Positions 17,164 through 25,595 of a stretch of DNA of 34,439 nucleotides are shown piece after piece. A program made the position numbers and the translations under genes. How positions within the stretch are numbered: the stretch's first letter is position 1; each line of letters begins with the position of its first letter. The stretch is from assembly GCA_910585725.1 (NCBI GenBank), contig CAJUFA010000033.1:1-34439 (forward strand), in the 5' to 3' direction. The notes below the pieces were generated by a model. The model was given only the letters and a program-made list of their open reading frames with translations, was not told the origin of the DNA and did not search any database. This DNA comes from an uncultured Dorea sp. (lineage in GTDB: Bacteria; Bacillota; Clostridia; Lachnospirales; Lachnospiraceae).

Positions 17164-17192
17164 ATTTTAGCAAAATATTGTCATAAAGTAAA
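17164..17192 (-). promoter_or_regulatory. Promoter of the purine permease gene
   Basis: On the minus strand: -35 TTTACT (17192-17187), 17 bp, -10 TAAAAT (17169-17164), about 40 nt before the start codon. Confidence 0.6.
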
Positions 17193-17267
17193 CTGTAGAT
17201 TTGCGGTGAAGGGAGACGCTTTTATACAGATATCAAGTTCAAGTGTAAAAGTCAGGTAAGAAAAGTA

Positions 17268-17296
17268 TTGTAAAAAGTGTATCTGGAAGATATAAT
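17268..17296 (+). promoter_or_regulatory. Sigma-A promoter of the small membrane protein / tRNA-editing genes
   Basis: -35 TTGTAA (17268-17273), 17 bp, -10 TATAAT (17291-17296). It is divergent from the permease promoter, about 75 nt away. Confidence 0.75.
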
Positions 17297-17374
17297 GGAT
17301 AGGAGTCGATTAGAAAATCTAAGCTGACAGTTGAGCTATTAATGAAGAAAGAATGCGCAGGAGGAATAATAATT

Positions 17375-17506
17375 ATGTACGAGTTATTAAAGTCCGGAAC
17401 GGATATTATATTTTACGCGGTGGCGGCGGTCGCTATTATCGGCGCTGTGATTAAGATAGTAAAGTCTAAGAAGGATAAGGACAAGGACGATAGAGGATCA
17501 AAGTAA
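17375..17506 (+). CDS. 43-residue single-pass membrane protein of unknown function
   Basis: ATG at 17375 lies 10 nt after a perfect AGGAGG (17359-17364), and a consensus promoter is about 80 nt upstream, so this short frame is probably real. The protein starts MYELLKSGTD, has one hydrophobic helix (about residues 11-29, IIFYAVAAVAIIGAVIKIV) and ends in a highly charged KSKKDKDKDDRGSK tail. The charge pattern suggests the tail is cytosolic. I do not recognise a family. It lies 58 nt before the YbaK-type gene, probably in the same transcript. Confidence 0.7.
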   Translation: MYELLKSGTDIIFYAVAAVAIIGAVIKIVKSKKDKDKDDRGSK

Positions 17507-17564
17507 CGATTAGATTCCGGGAGAGTGTGGGTTATACCAGTATGTAAGAAGGAGTAAGATAAAC

Positions 17565-18056
17565 ATGGAAAATCAAAAACAACGAGTATATGACGCGCTG
17601 GACAAGCTTAAGATTAAGTATGAGGTAGTAGAGCATGAACCTGTACACACGATGGAAGACATGGACAGGCTTGGTCTGCCTGAGAAAGGAACGCTCTGTA
17701 AGAATTTGTTCCTGAGAGATTCGAAGGGAAAACGGCATTTCCTAGTAACCTGTGAGGAAAGTAAGAAGGTGGATTTAAAGGCGCTTGGAAGACAGCTTGG
17801 GGGCGGAAACTTGAGTTTTGCCTCTGAAGACCGTCTGGAGAAGTATCTTGGACTTAAGCAGGGCAGCGTGTCTCCGTTTGGACTGATGAATGATAAGGAT
17901 CATGCGGTGGAATTTTTTATCGACAAGGATCTGAGCAGATGTAAGAGCCTTGGAGTCCATCCTTTGGAGAATACGGCGACTGTGTTCCTGTCTTTCAAGG
18001 ATCTGGATAAGTTCCTGTGGGATCTGGATGTAGATGTTGTAAAAGTTAAGCTGTAG
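17565..18056 (+). CDS. YbaK/ProX-type aminoacyl-tRNA deacylase
   Basis: 163 residues covering a single YbaK/aaRS-associated domain. Segments KGTLCKNLFLRDSKGKRHFLV and VSPFGLMNDKDHAVEFFIDK match the ProX/PrdX branch, which hydrolyses mischarged tRNA (typically Ala-tRNA-Pro) in trans to prolyl-tRNA synthetase. The conserved Lys of the active site is probably K71 or a neighbour (KNLFLRD or VDLKALG). ATG follows an AAGGAG site. The domain assignment is firm; the exact tRNA substrate is inferred. Confidence 0.85.
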   Translation: MENQKQRVYDALDKLKIKYEVVEHEPVHTMEDMDRLGLPEKGTLCKNLFLRDSKGKRHFLVTCEESKKVDLKALGRQLGGGNLSFASEDRLEKYLGLKQGSVSPFGLMNDKDHAVEFFIDKDLSRCKSLGVHPLENTATVFLSFKDLDKFLWDLDVDVVKVKL

Positions 18057-18085
18057 TAAATGCACGAAATTTAATACTTTTTTAA

Positions 18086-18114
18086 TTGCATGTTTCATAG
18101 ATGAGAAGTAGAAT
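18086..18114 (+). promoter_or_regulatory. Promoter of the CPBP protease gene
   Basis: -35 TTGCAT (18086-18091), 17 bp, -10 TAGAAT (18109-18114), 52 nt before the ATG at 18166. Confidence 0.6.
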
Positions 18115-18165
18115 AATCTGGTACATCTTACAAGGGATAATAGATATGGAAAGGCGAAGACAGAT

Positions 18166-19107
18166 ATGGAACAGCAAAACAGACAGGTTCCGCCCATGAC
18201 GCCGCCGGAAAGTTACGGTAGGCGAGTCTGGCATATATGGGGACCGATTGTGATAAAGTGGATAATTGGAATGGGCGTCGGCATGATTGCCTTAGGGGTG
18301 CTGTCGACGATGTATATGATGACAGATCAGGAAGCCGCTATGGCTGCGATGCAGGATGAAGACCAGATGATGGAACTATATGGCAGGATTATGGAGAAAT
18401 ATTTAAGTTTTGCCGCGATGATAGAGGCGGTAGGCGCAATTATTACGATTCCCGTCATGTGGTTTCTCTTCCACAGAGACCGTGTAAAAGAGAGACAGAT
18501 GGGAATTATTCCCAACAAGAAAGCGCCTCTTTGGAAATATGGGGCAGGACTTCTCATGGCGGCGGCATTGAGCCTGGGGCTTAATAATCTGATCATCATA
18601 GGGAATCTGTCCGTGATGAGCGAATCTTATGAAGCAACGCTGGACGCTCTTTATTCGGCGCCGCTTCTGGTACAGATCATATCATTGGCAGTGCTGGTTC
18701 CTATCAGCGAGGAGCTGGTATTCCGCGGTTTGCTTTTCAAACGTCTGAGAGAAAGAGGAACGTATATGCAGGCGGCGCTGTATTCCTCGGCGATATTCGG
18801 GGTGATTCATGGGAATCTGGTTCAGATGTTATATGGATTTATCCTGGGAATGATGTTGAGTTATCTCTGTGAGAAATATGGATCTGTCAAAGCGCCGATT
18901 GCGGCTCATATAGTTATGAATCTGTTGTCTGTGCTGGCGACGGAGTATGAGTTGGCAGAATGGATGATAGAGAGTAATTTGCGGATCGGGATCATTACGA
19001 TAATATGTGCGTTCATCTCATCGACGATGTTCGTGTTGGTTCAGAGAATTGAAGAAAGGCCGGATATATCCGGCACATCGGAAGAAAACGAAGGGGTTGT
19101 CGCTTGA
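18166..19107 (+). CDS. CPBP family intramembrane glutamic endopeptidase (Abi/CAAX-like)
   Basis: 313 residues with about 7-8 membrane helices. The three CPBP motifs are present: EELVFRG (EExxxR) in PISEELVFRGLLFKRLRER, a His in SAIFGVIHGN, and a His/Asn motif in PIAAHIVMNLLS. These form the intramembrane metal-free glutamic protease site known in this family. The N-terminus is polar and proline-rich (MEQQNRQVPPMTPPESYG). Substrates in Clostridia are mostly unknown; roles in prenyl-protein, peptide or bacteriocin-immunity processing are seen in relatives. It has its own promoter and terminator. Confidence 0.88.
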   Translation: MEQQNRQVPPMTPPESYGRRVWHIWGPIVIKWIIGMGVGMIALGVLSTMYMMTDQEAAMAAMQDEDQMMELYGRIMEKYLSFAAMIEAVGAIITIPVMWFLFHRDRVKERQMGIIPNKKAPLWKYGAGLLMAAALSLGLNNLIIIGNLSVMSESYEATLDALYSAPLLVQIISLAVLVPISEELVFRGLLFKRLRERGTYMQAALYSSAIFGVIHGNLVQMLYGFILGMMLSYLCEKYGSVKAPIAAHIVMNLLSVLATEYELAEWMIESNLRIGIITIICAFISSTMFVLVQRIEERPDISGTSEENEGVVA

Positions 19108-19123
19108 TGCGGCGCCCTTTTTT
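19092..19123 (+). terminator. Terminator overlapping the CPBP stop codon
   Basis: GGGTTGTCGC pairs with GCGGCGCCC (one bulge, two G-U pairs), followed by a run of six or more T. The stem includes the last sense codons. Confidence 0.75.
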
Positions 19124-19317
19124 GGTATATAGAAAATTTTATATCCTGTATGGTGAAAGGTTCTGACCTTGTTGCGGCAGTATATGTATGGAGCAGATCA
19201 GTGCGGAATACAACAGGGGAATAACGCAAATTGTTGGATTTTAAAAGGAAAATCAACTATATAGGCATAAATAATCTGTCATTAATTATAAAATATATTA
19301 AAAATCGAATAATCTGA

Positions 19318-19348
19318 CAATTGTAAGAGAAGTTTATATTTACAATTG
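19318..19348. promoter_or_regulatory. Operator-like palindrome upstream of gltB
   Basis: Perfect 9-bp arms CAATTGTAA (19318-19326) and TTACAATTG (19340-19348), centres 22 bp apart (two helical turns). The right arm overlaps the gltB -35 hexamer, as expected for a repressor or an activator/repressor dimer site. The regulator is unknown. Confidence 0.55.
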
Positions 19349-19367
19349 GGGAGAAAAGTAGTATAGT
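19339..19367 (+). promoter_or_regulatory. Sigma-A promoter of gltB-gltD
   Basis: -35 TTTACA (19339-19344), 17 bp, -10 TATAGT (19362-19367), 29 nt before the gltB ATG. Confidence 0.7.
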
Positions 19368-19396
19368 GATAGAAAAGCTAAGAAAGGGACAGATAG

Positions 19397-22300
19397 ATGA
19401 AGGAACAGATGGTAAACAGTCGGGGCGGGTTATACCGTCCACAGTTCGAGCATGATAATTGTGGGATCGGCGCAGTCGTTAATATCAAAGGCAGGAAGAG
19501 CCATAGTACGGTGGCGGACGCATTGAAGATTGTGGAGAATTTGGAACATAGGGCCGGCAAGGATGCCGAGGGCAAGACAGGCGACGGAGTTGGAATCTTA
19601 CTGCAGATTTCGCATAAGTTCTTCTCCAGGGTCTGTAAGCCTCTCGGCATTCTTTTGGGTTCTGAGAGAGATTATGGAGTCGGTATGTTCTTCTTTCCGC
19701 AGGATGAACTGAAGAGGAATCAGGCGAAGAAAATCTTCGAGGTGATCGTGAAGAAAGAGGGTATGAATTTCCTTGGGTGGAGAGAAACGCCGGTAAGACC
19801 AGAGGTACTGGGAAGCCGTGCGGCGGCTTGTATGCCGTGTATTATGCAGGGATTCATTGAGCGTCCGAAGAAGGCGGAGCAGGGGATTGATTTTGACAGG
19901 CGGCTTTATGTGGTGCGCCGTGTCTTTGAGCAGAGCAGCAACGATACTTATGTGGCGTCTCTTTCCAGCAGGACGATCGCCTATAAGGGGATGTTCCTGG
20001 TAGGACAGCTTCGGTCCTTTTTTGAGGATCTGCAGGATAAGGACTATGAATCTGCGATTGCTCTGGTACATTCCAGATTCAGTACCAATACGAATCCAAG
20101 CTGGGAGCGCGCTCATCCGAATCGTTTCATCGTACATAACGGAGAGATCAATACGATCCGCGGAAATGCGGATAAGATGCAGGCCAGAGAAGAGAATATG
20201 GAATCCGAGCATTTGAAAGGAGAACTACATAAGGTCCTTCCGGCGATCAACAGTTCCGGTTCGGATTCGGCGATGCTTGATAATGCGATCGAGTTCATGG
20301 TCATGAGCGGGATGGACCTGCCGTTGGCAGTTATGATTGCGATTCCGGAACCATGGGCGAATACAAGGAGTATATCCCAGAAGAAGAGAGATTTCTATCA
20401 ATATTACGCAACGATGATGGAGCCATGGGACGGTCCGGCGTCGATCTTGTTCAGCGACGGAGATTGTATGGGAGCCGTCCTTGACAGGAATGGTCTTCGC
20501 CCTTCCAGGTATTATATTACGGATGATGATACGCTGATCCTTTCATCGGAGGTGGGCGTTCTGGATATTGATCCGGGCAGGATTCTGATCAAAGAGCGCC
20601 TGCATCCGGGGAAAATGCTTCTGGTAGACACAGTGCGGGGGAAGGTCGTCAATGACGACGAGCTGAAGGAGTATTATGCCGGCAGACAGCCTTATGGGGA
20701 GTGGCTGGACAGTAATCTGACAGAGCTTACGAATTTGAAGATACCGAATCAGAAAGTTCCGTCTTACTCGGCGGAGGAATGCAGAAGACTTCAGAAAGCG
20801 TTCGGATATTCCTATGAGGAAGTAAAGAGTTCGATCTTTACGATGGCGATGAACGGTTCGGAAGGAACGGCGGCAATGGGAATCGACGCTCCGCTCGCCG
20901 TGTTATCGGATAAGCATCAGGACTTGTTCGGATATTTTAAACAGTTATTTGCACAGGTCACGAATCCGCCGATCGACGCGATCCGCGAGGAGATCGTTAC
21001 GTCGGCGACCGTTTATATCGGAGCGGACGGAAACCTTCTGGAAGAGAAAGCGGAGAACTGCAGGATGCTCAAGGTGGAACATCCTATCCTTACCAATACG
21101 GATCTTCTTAAGATCAAGAGTATGAAAAAGGAGGGTTTCCGGGTAGCGGAGATTCCGATAGTATATTACAAGAATCAGGAATTGGAGAAAGCAATTGATT
21201 ACTTATTCATCGAGGTGGACCGGGCAATCCGGGAGGGCGCCAATATTCTGATTCTTACGGACAGAGGAGTAGACGAGTATCATGTGCCTATGCCGTCTCT
21301 TCTGGCGTTATCGGGGCTTCAGCAGCATCTGGTAAGGACGAAGAAGAGGACTTCTGTAGCGATCATTCTGGAGACCGGAGAGCCAAGGGAGGTACATCAT
21401 TTTGCAACGCTGCTTGGATACGGGGCCTGCGCAGTCAATCCATACCTTGCTCATGAGTCCATAAGGCTGCTGATTGAAAGCGATATGCTGCAGAAAGACT
21501 ACTATGCGGCGATAAATGATTACAACCATGCGATTCTGCACGGAATCATTAAGATTGCGTCGAAGATGGGTATTTCCACCATTCAGTCTTATCAGGGAGC
21601 GAAGATCTTCGAGGCCATCGGATTGAAGGAAGAATTCATACAGAGATACTTTACAGATACCGTCAGCCGCGTAGGCGGGATTGGAATCGAGGAGATATCG
21701 GAAGACTATGTGGCGCGCCATTCCCAGGCGTTTGATCCGTTGGGATTGGAGGTGGACCTGACGCTTGACAGTATCGGGCGGCATAAGTCAAAGAGCGGTG
21801 GAGAGAGGCATCTTTATAATCCGCAGACGATCCATATGCTCCAGCAATCTACCAGACGGGGAGACTATGAGATGTTCCGGAAATATACGGAGTTGGTGAA
21901 CGCGGAGGGAGAGCAGATCAATCTCCGCGGACAGTTAGAGTTTAATTACCCAAAGAAGGGGATTCCGCTTGACGAGGTGGAGAGCGTGGACTCTATCGTT
22001 ACCAGATTCAAGACCGGGGCCATGTCGTATGGATCTATTTCCAAGGAAGCGCACGAGACGCTGGCGATCGCGATGAATCGTCTTCACGGGAAATCCAACA
22101 GCGGAGAAGGCGGTGAGGAGATCGAACGTCTGAACGGCGACAAATGTTCGGCGATCAAGCAGGTGGCCTCCGGACGATTTGGCGTGACCAGCAGATACCT
22201 GGTCAGCGCGAAGGAGATCCAGATTAAGATGGCGCAGGGAGCGAAGCCGGGAGAGGGAGGACATCTTCCGGGGAATAAAGTATATCCGTGGATTGCCAAT

Positions 22301-23932
22301 ACGCGCCATTCGACGCCGGGGGTCAGCCTGATCTCCCCACCGCCGCATCATGATATCTATTCTATCGAGGATCTGGCGCAGTTGATCTATGACTGTAAGA
22401 ATGCGAATAAAGACGCCAGGATCTCTGTGAAACTGGTGTCGGAGGCCGGCGTCGGTACGGTTGCGGCAGGAGTTGCTAAGGCGGGGGCGGGCCTGATACT
22501 GATTTCCGGATATGACGGAGGCACGGGCGCGGCTCCGAGAAGCTCTATTCACAACGCGGGACTTCCGTGGGAGCTGGGGCTTGCCGAGACGCATCAGACG
22601 CTGCTTCGAAACGGACTGAGAGAACGGGTACGAATCGAGACGGACGGAAAACTGATGAGCGGACGTGACGTTGCGATCGCGGCAATCTTAGGTGCAGAGG
22701 AATTCGGATTCGCGACGGCGCCGCTGGTGACTATGGGCTGTGTGATGATGCGTGTCTGTAATCTGGATACCTGCCCGGTGGGCGTGGCGACACAGAATCC
22801 GAAGCTTAGAAAGAGATTTACCGGGAAACCGGAGTATGTGATTAACTTTATGCGTTTTATGGCGGAGAATCTGCGTGAATATATGGCGAAACTAGGGGTG
22901 CGTTCTATTGATGAGCTGGTAGGTCGAACGGAGTTTTTGAAGGTGAAAGAATCTGCCGTATCCAGGCGTGCGGAGACCCTTAATCTGGAACAGATACTCT
23001 ATAATCCATATGAGGGGACGAAGACTCCTGTTATCTTTGATTCAAAGAAGGTATATGATTTTGAGCTGGAAAAAACTTTGGACGAGAGAGTGCTGGTGAG
23101 GGAATTGCTCCCGGCGCTGAAGAAAGGTCAGAGGAGAAGTATTGAGGTAGAGATAGGTAATACAGACCGGACATTCGGTACGATCTTTGGCTCCGAGATC
23201 ACGAGAAGGTATCCTGAAGGTCTGCCGGAGGACAGTTATGTGGTGAAATGTACCGGAGCGGGCGGACAGTCTTACGGCGCGTTTATTCCAAAGGGGCTTA
23301 CTTTAGAGCTTGTTGGAGACAGTAATGATTATTTTGGAAAAGGCTTATCGGGCGGGAAGCTTATCGTCTATCCGCCAAGAGGCGTGAAGTATCGCCACGA
23401 GGAGAATATTATAATAGGAAACGTCGCGCTCTATGGGGCGACCGGCGGTAAAGCTTTTATCAACGGTGTGGCCGGAGAAAGGTTCGCAGTGCGCAATTCC
23501 GGCGCCATGGCAGTGGTTGAGGGAGTCGGAGACCATGGTTGTGAATATATGACCGGCGGACGTGTGGCTGTTCTTGGAAAGACTGGTAGGAACTTCGCGG
23601 CAGGAATGAGCGGCGGCGTAGCTTACGTGCTGGATCTTGACAGCGACCTGTATCAGAATGTGAATAAACAGATGGTTCATATTGAGCGAATTACATCTAA
23701 GTTCGATGTCAATGAATTAAAGAGCATGATCCAAGAGCATGTTTCCTGTACGAATTCAGAGATCGGGAAGAAGATCCTTGAGCGCTTTACAGATTATCTG
23801 CCGAAGTTCAAGAAGATCATCCCGGTTGACTATGAGAAGATGCTGACAACGATTCTTCAGATGGAAGAACAGGGTATGAGTAGTGAACAGGCGAAAGTCG
23901 AAGCATTTTATACGATCAAAGGCGGAAGATAG
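19397..23932 (+). CDS. gltB: Glutamate synthase (NADPH) large subunit
   Basis: 1511 residues, full length for bacterial GOGAT alpha. It makes glutamate from glutamine and 2-oxoglutarate; ammonia released in the amidotransferase domain travels through an internal tunnel to the FMN site. The short propeptide ends before C22 (FEHDNCGIGAV), the N-terminal nucleophile after processing. The central and FMN synthase domains follow (KTGAMSYGSISKEAHETLA, GEGGHLPGNKVYPWIA), then the 3Fe-4S cysteines C1115, C1121 and C1126 (MGCVMMRVCNLDTCPVG), and the C-terminal beta-helix (GRVAVLGKTGRNFAAGMSGG). A 39-nt stretch near the 3' end (23783-23821, encoding RFTDYLPKFKKII) is identical to two CRISPR spacers of this locus. 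It forms an operon with gltD 12 nt downstream. Confidence 0.97.
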   Translation: MKEQMVNSRGGLYRPQFEHDNCGIGAVVNIKGRKSHSTVADALKIVENLEHRAGKDAEGKTGDGVGILLQISHKFFSRVCKPLGILLGSERDYGVGMFFFPQDELKRNQAKKIFEVIVKKEGMNFLGWRETPVRPEVLGSRAAACMPCIMQGFIERPKKAEQGIDFDRRLYVVRRVFEQSSNDTYVASLSSRTIAYKGMFLVGQLRSFFEDLQDKDYESAIALVHSRFSTNTNPSWERAHPNRFIVHNGEINTIRGNADKMQAREENMESEHLKGELHKVLPAINSSGSDSAMLDNAIEFMVMSGMDLPLAVMIAIPEPWANTRSISQKKRDFYQYYATMMEPWDGPASILFSDGDCMGAVLDRNGLRPSRYYITDDDTLILSSEVGVLDIDPGRILIKERLHPGKMLLVDTVRGKVVNDDELKEYYAGRQPYGEWLDSNLTELTNLKIPNQKVPSYSAEECRRLQKAFGYSYEEVKSSIFTMAMNGSEGTAAMGIDAPLAVLSDKHQDLFGYFKQLFAQVTNPPIDAIREEIVTSATVYIGADGNLLEEKAENCRMLKVEHPILTNTDLLKIKSMKKEGFRVAEIPIVYYKNQELEKAIDYLFIEVDRAIREGANILILTDRGVDEYHVPMPSLLALSGLQQHLVRTKKRTSVAIILETGEPREVHHFATLLGYGACAVNPYLAHESIRLLIESDMLQKDYYAAINDYNHAILHGIIKIASKMGISTIQSYQGAKIFEAIGLKEEFIQRYFTDTVSRVGGIGIEEISEDYVARHSQAFDPLGLEVDLTLDSIGRHKSKSGGERHLYNPQTIHMLQQSTRRGDYEMFRKYTELVNAEGEQINLRGQLEFNYPKKGIPLDEVESVDSIVTRFKTGAMSYGSISKEAHETLAIAMNRLHGKSNSGEGGEEIERLNGDKCSAIKQVASGRFGVTSRYLVSAKEIQIKMAQGAKPGEGGHLPGNKVYPWIANTRHSTPGVSLISPPPHHDIYSIEDLAQLIYDCKNANKDARISVKLVSEAGVGTVAAGVAKAGAGLILISGYDGGTGAAPRSSIHNAGLPWELGLAETHQTLLRNGLRERVRIETDGKLMSGRDVAIAAILGAEEFGFATAPLVTMGCVMMRVCNLDTCPVGVATQNPKLRKRFTGKPEYVINFMRFMAENLREYMAKLGVRSIDELVGRTEFLKVKESAVSRRAETLNLEQILYNPYEGTKTPVIFDSKKVYDFELEKTLDERVLVRELLPALKKGQRRSIEVEIGNTDRTFGTIFGSEITRRYPEGLPEDSYVVKCTGAGGQSYGAFIPKGLTLELVGDSNDYFGKGLSGGKLIVYPPRGVKYRHEENIIIGNVALYGATGGKAFINGVAGERFAVRNSGAMAVVEGVGDHGCEYMTGGRVAVLGKTGRNFAAGMSGGVAYVLDLDSDLYQNVNKQMVHIERITSKFDVNELKSMIQEHVSCTNSEIGKKILERFTDYLPKFKKIIPVDYEKMLTTILQMEEQGMSSEQAKVEAFYTIKGGR
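23783..23821 (+). other. Protospacer inside gltB matched by CRISPR spacers 8 and 17
   Basis: 39 consecutive nt are identical to 8936-8974 and 9587-9625 (the last repeat base plus 38 spacer bases). The sense-strand 8 nt just upstream of the spacer match (CCTTGAGC) agree with the crRNA handle ACGGAAAC at only 3 of 8 positions, so handle pairing would not mark this locus as self. Confidence 0.95.
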
Positions 23933-23944
23933 GAGGCGTAAAAA

Positions 23945-25444
23945 GTGGGAAAAGCAACAGGTTTTATGGAATATGAGAGACAGGATAAGCCGGCGGAAGA
24001 TCCGGAGGTAAGAATCAGACATTTTCGTGAATTCCATACGCCTCTGTCGAAAGAGGAGCAGGAGCGTCAGGGGGCCAGGTGTATGGCATGCGGCGTTCCA
24101 TTCTGTCAGTCGGGGCAGATGATTATGGGGATGGCGAGCGGCTGTCCGCTGCATAATCTTATTCCGGAGTGGAATGATTTGATCTTTCATGGGAATTGGG
24201 AAGAGGCTTATTACAGACTCAAGAAGACGAATAATTTCCCGGAATTTACATCCAGGGTGTGTCCGGCGTTGTGTGAGGCCGCATGTACGTGTACGTTGAA
24301 CGGAGATGCGGTTTCGACCAAAGCAAATGAGTACGGCATTATTGAGAATGCATACGAGAAAGGTTACGCGAAAGCGAGACCGGTGAAGGTCCGCACGGGA
24401 AAGCATGTTGCGGTGGTGGGTTCCGGCCCTTCCGGGCTTGCGGCTGCGGATATGCTGAATCGGCGGGGACACAGCGTAACGGTCTTTGAGCGGGAGGACA
24501 AGATCGGCGGACTGCTTCGGTACGGTATCCCGAATATGAAACTGGAGAAGCAGGTTGTCGACAGGAAGATTGGGGTTATGGAAGAAGAAGGAGTTGCGTT
24601 CGTTACAAAGTGTAATATAGGCAAAGACAGGAAAGCTTCTGAATTACTGAAAGAATTTGACCGTGTTATACTCTGCTGCGGCGCTTCGAACCCGAGGGAT
24701 ATCAAGGTTCCGGGGAGAGACGCAGGAGGAATATATTTTGCGGTGGATTTCCTGAAATCGACGACGAAAGCGCTGTGGGCGAACGAGATGCAGCTGAAAG
24801 AGGGGACGTATATCTCCGCGGCAGGGAAGAATGTTATGGTGATCGGCGGCGGCGATACGGGAAATGACTGCGTGGGAACATCCATGCGGCACGGCGCGAA
24901 GTCTGTACTGCAGCTCGAGATGCTGCCCAAGGCGCCGGAGGAGCGGGCCGGAACGAATCCCTGGCCGGAGTGGCCGAAAGTCTGCAAGACAGATTACGGG
25001 CAGGTGGAAGCGGCAGCGGTATTCGGAAAGGATCCAAGGGTATACCGGACGACGGTCAAGGAGTTTAAAAAAGATAAAGCAGGGAACGTCCATAAGGCTG
25101 TCCTTGTGAAGCTGGAGTCTAAAAGAGACGGGAAGACAGGGCGAATGACGATGGCGGAAATTGCCGGAAGCGAGTACACGGTCGACGTAGATCTGGTACT
25201 GATTGCCGCCGGATTCCTGGGAAGCGAGAGTTATGTGACGAAGGAATTCGGGGTAAGGGTCAATGAGCGGACGAACGTGGAGACATTGCCGGGAGCATAT
25301 CATACGAATGTGAAACATGTTTTCACCGCGGGCGATATGCACAGAGGTCAGTCCCTGGTGGTATGGGCGATCCGGGAAGGAAGAGAAGCCGCCCGGGAAG
25401 TAGACGTCAGTCTGATGGGTTATACGAATATGAATATACAGTAG
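23945..25444 (+). CDS. gltD: Glutamate synthase (NADPH) small subunit
   Basis: 499 residues from GTG at 23945 (AGGAGGCG site just after the gltB stop). It takes electrons from NADPH through FAD and two 4Fe-4S clusters to the large subunit. The N-terminal cysteine motifs are CMACGVPFCQSG, GCPLHN and CPALCEAACTC. The FAD Rossmann motif is VAVVGSGPSGLAAADML and the NADPH one VMVIGGGDTGNDC; near the end TAGDMHRGQSLVVWAI closes the FAD site. It overlaps no other gene and no clear terminator follows. Confidence 0.96.
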   Translation: MGKATGFMEYERQDKPAEDPEVRIRHFREFHTPLSKEEQERQGARCMACGVPFCQSGQMIMGMASGCPLHNLIPEWNDLIFHGNWEEAYYRLKKTNNFPEFTSRVCPALCEAACTCTLNGDAVSTKANEYGIIENAYEKGYAKARPVKVRTGKHVAVVGSGPSGLAAADMLNRRGHSVTVFEREDKIGGLLRYGIPNMKLEKQVVDRKIGVMEEEGVAFVTKCNIGKDRKASELLKEFDRVILCCGASNPRDIKVPGRDAGGIYFAVDFLKSTTKALWANEMQLKEGTYISAAGKNVMVIGGGDTGNDCVGTSMRHGAKSVLQLEMLPKAPEERAGTNPWPEWPKVCKTDYGQVEAAAVFGKDPRVYRTTVKEFKKDKAGNVHKAVLVKLESKRDGKTGRMTMAEIAGSEYTVDVDLVLIAAGFLGSESYVTKEFGVRVNERTNVETLPGAYHTNVKHVFTAGDMHRGQSLVVWAIREGREAAREVDVSLMGYTNMNIQ

Positions 25445-25476
25445 ATTAGAAAATGTTACATAATTATTAAAAATTG

Positions 25477-25505
25477 TTGCAAAGTTTGATTTCGTGAGTT
25501 ATAAT
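25477..25505 (+). promoter_or_regulatory. Sigma-A promoter of the first NlpC/P60 gene
   Basis: -35 TTGCAA (25477-25482), 17 bp, -10 TATAAT (25500-25505), about 90 nt before the ATG at 25596. Confidence 0.75.
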
Positions 25506-25595
25506 TGTTTCTAGATATAGGATTCGGGGAGAGGGTTCTTGTATCTGATGAGGGAAAAAGGGTATAAATAGAATAAAAAGGATGGATAATTCAAG

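Noticed and set aside
17125..17260. Purine riboswitch ahead of the NCS2 permease
   Set aside because: The conserved core and P1 stem are not visible on the minus strand, and the promoter leaves too short a leader.
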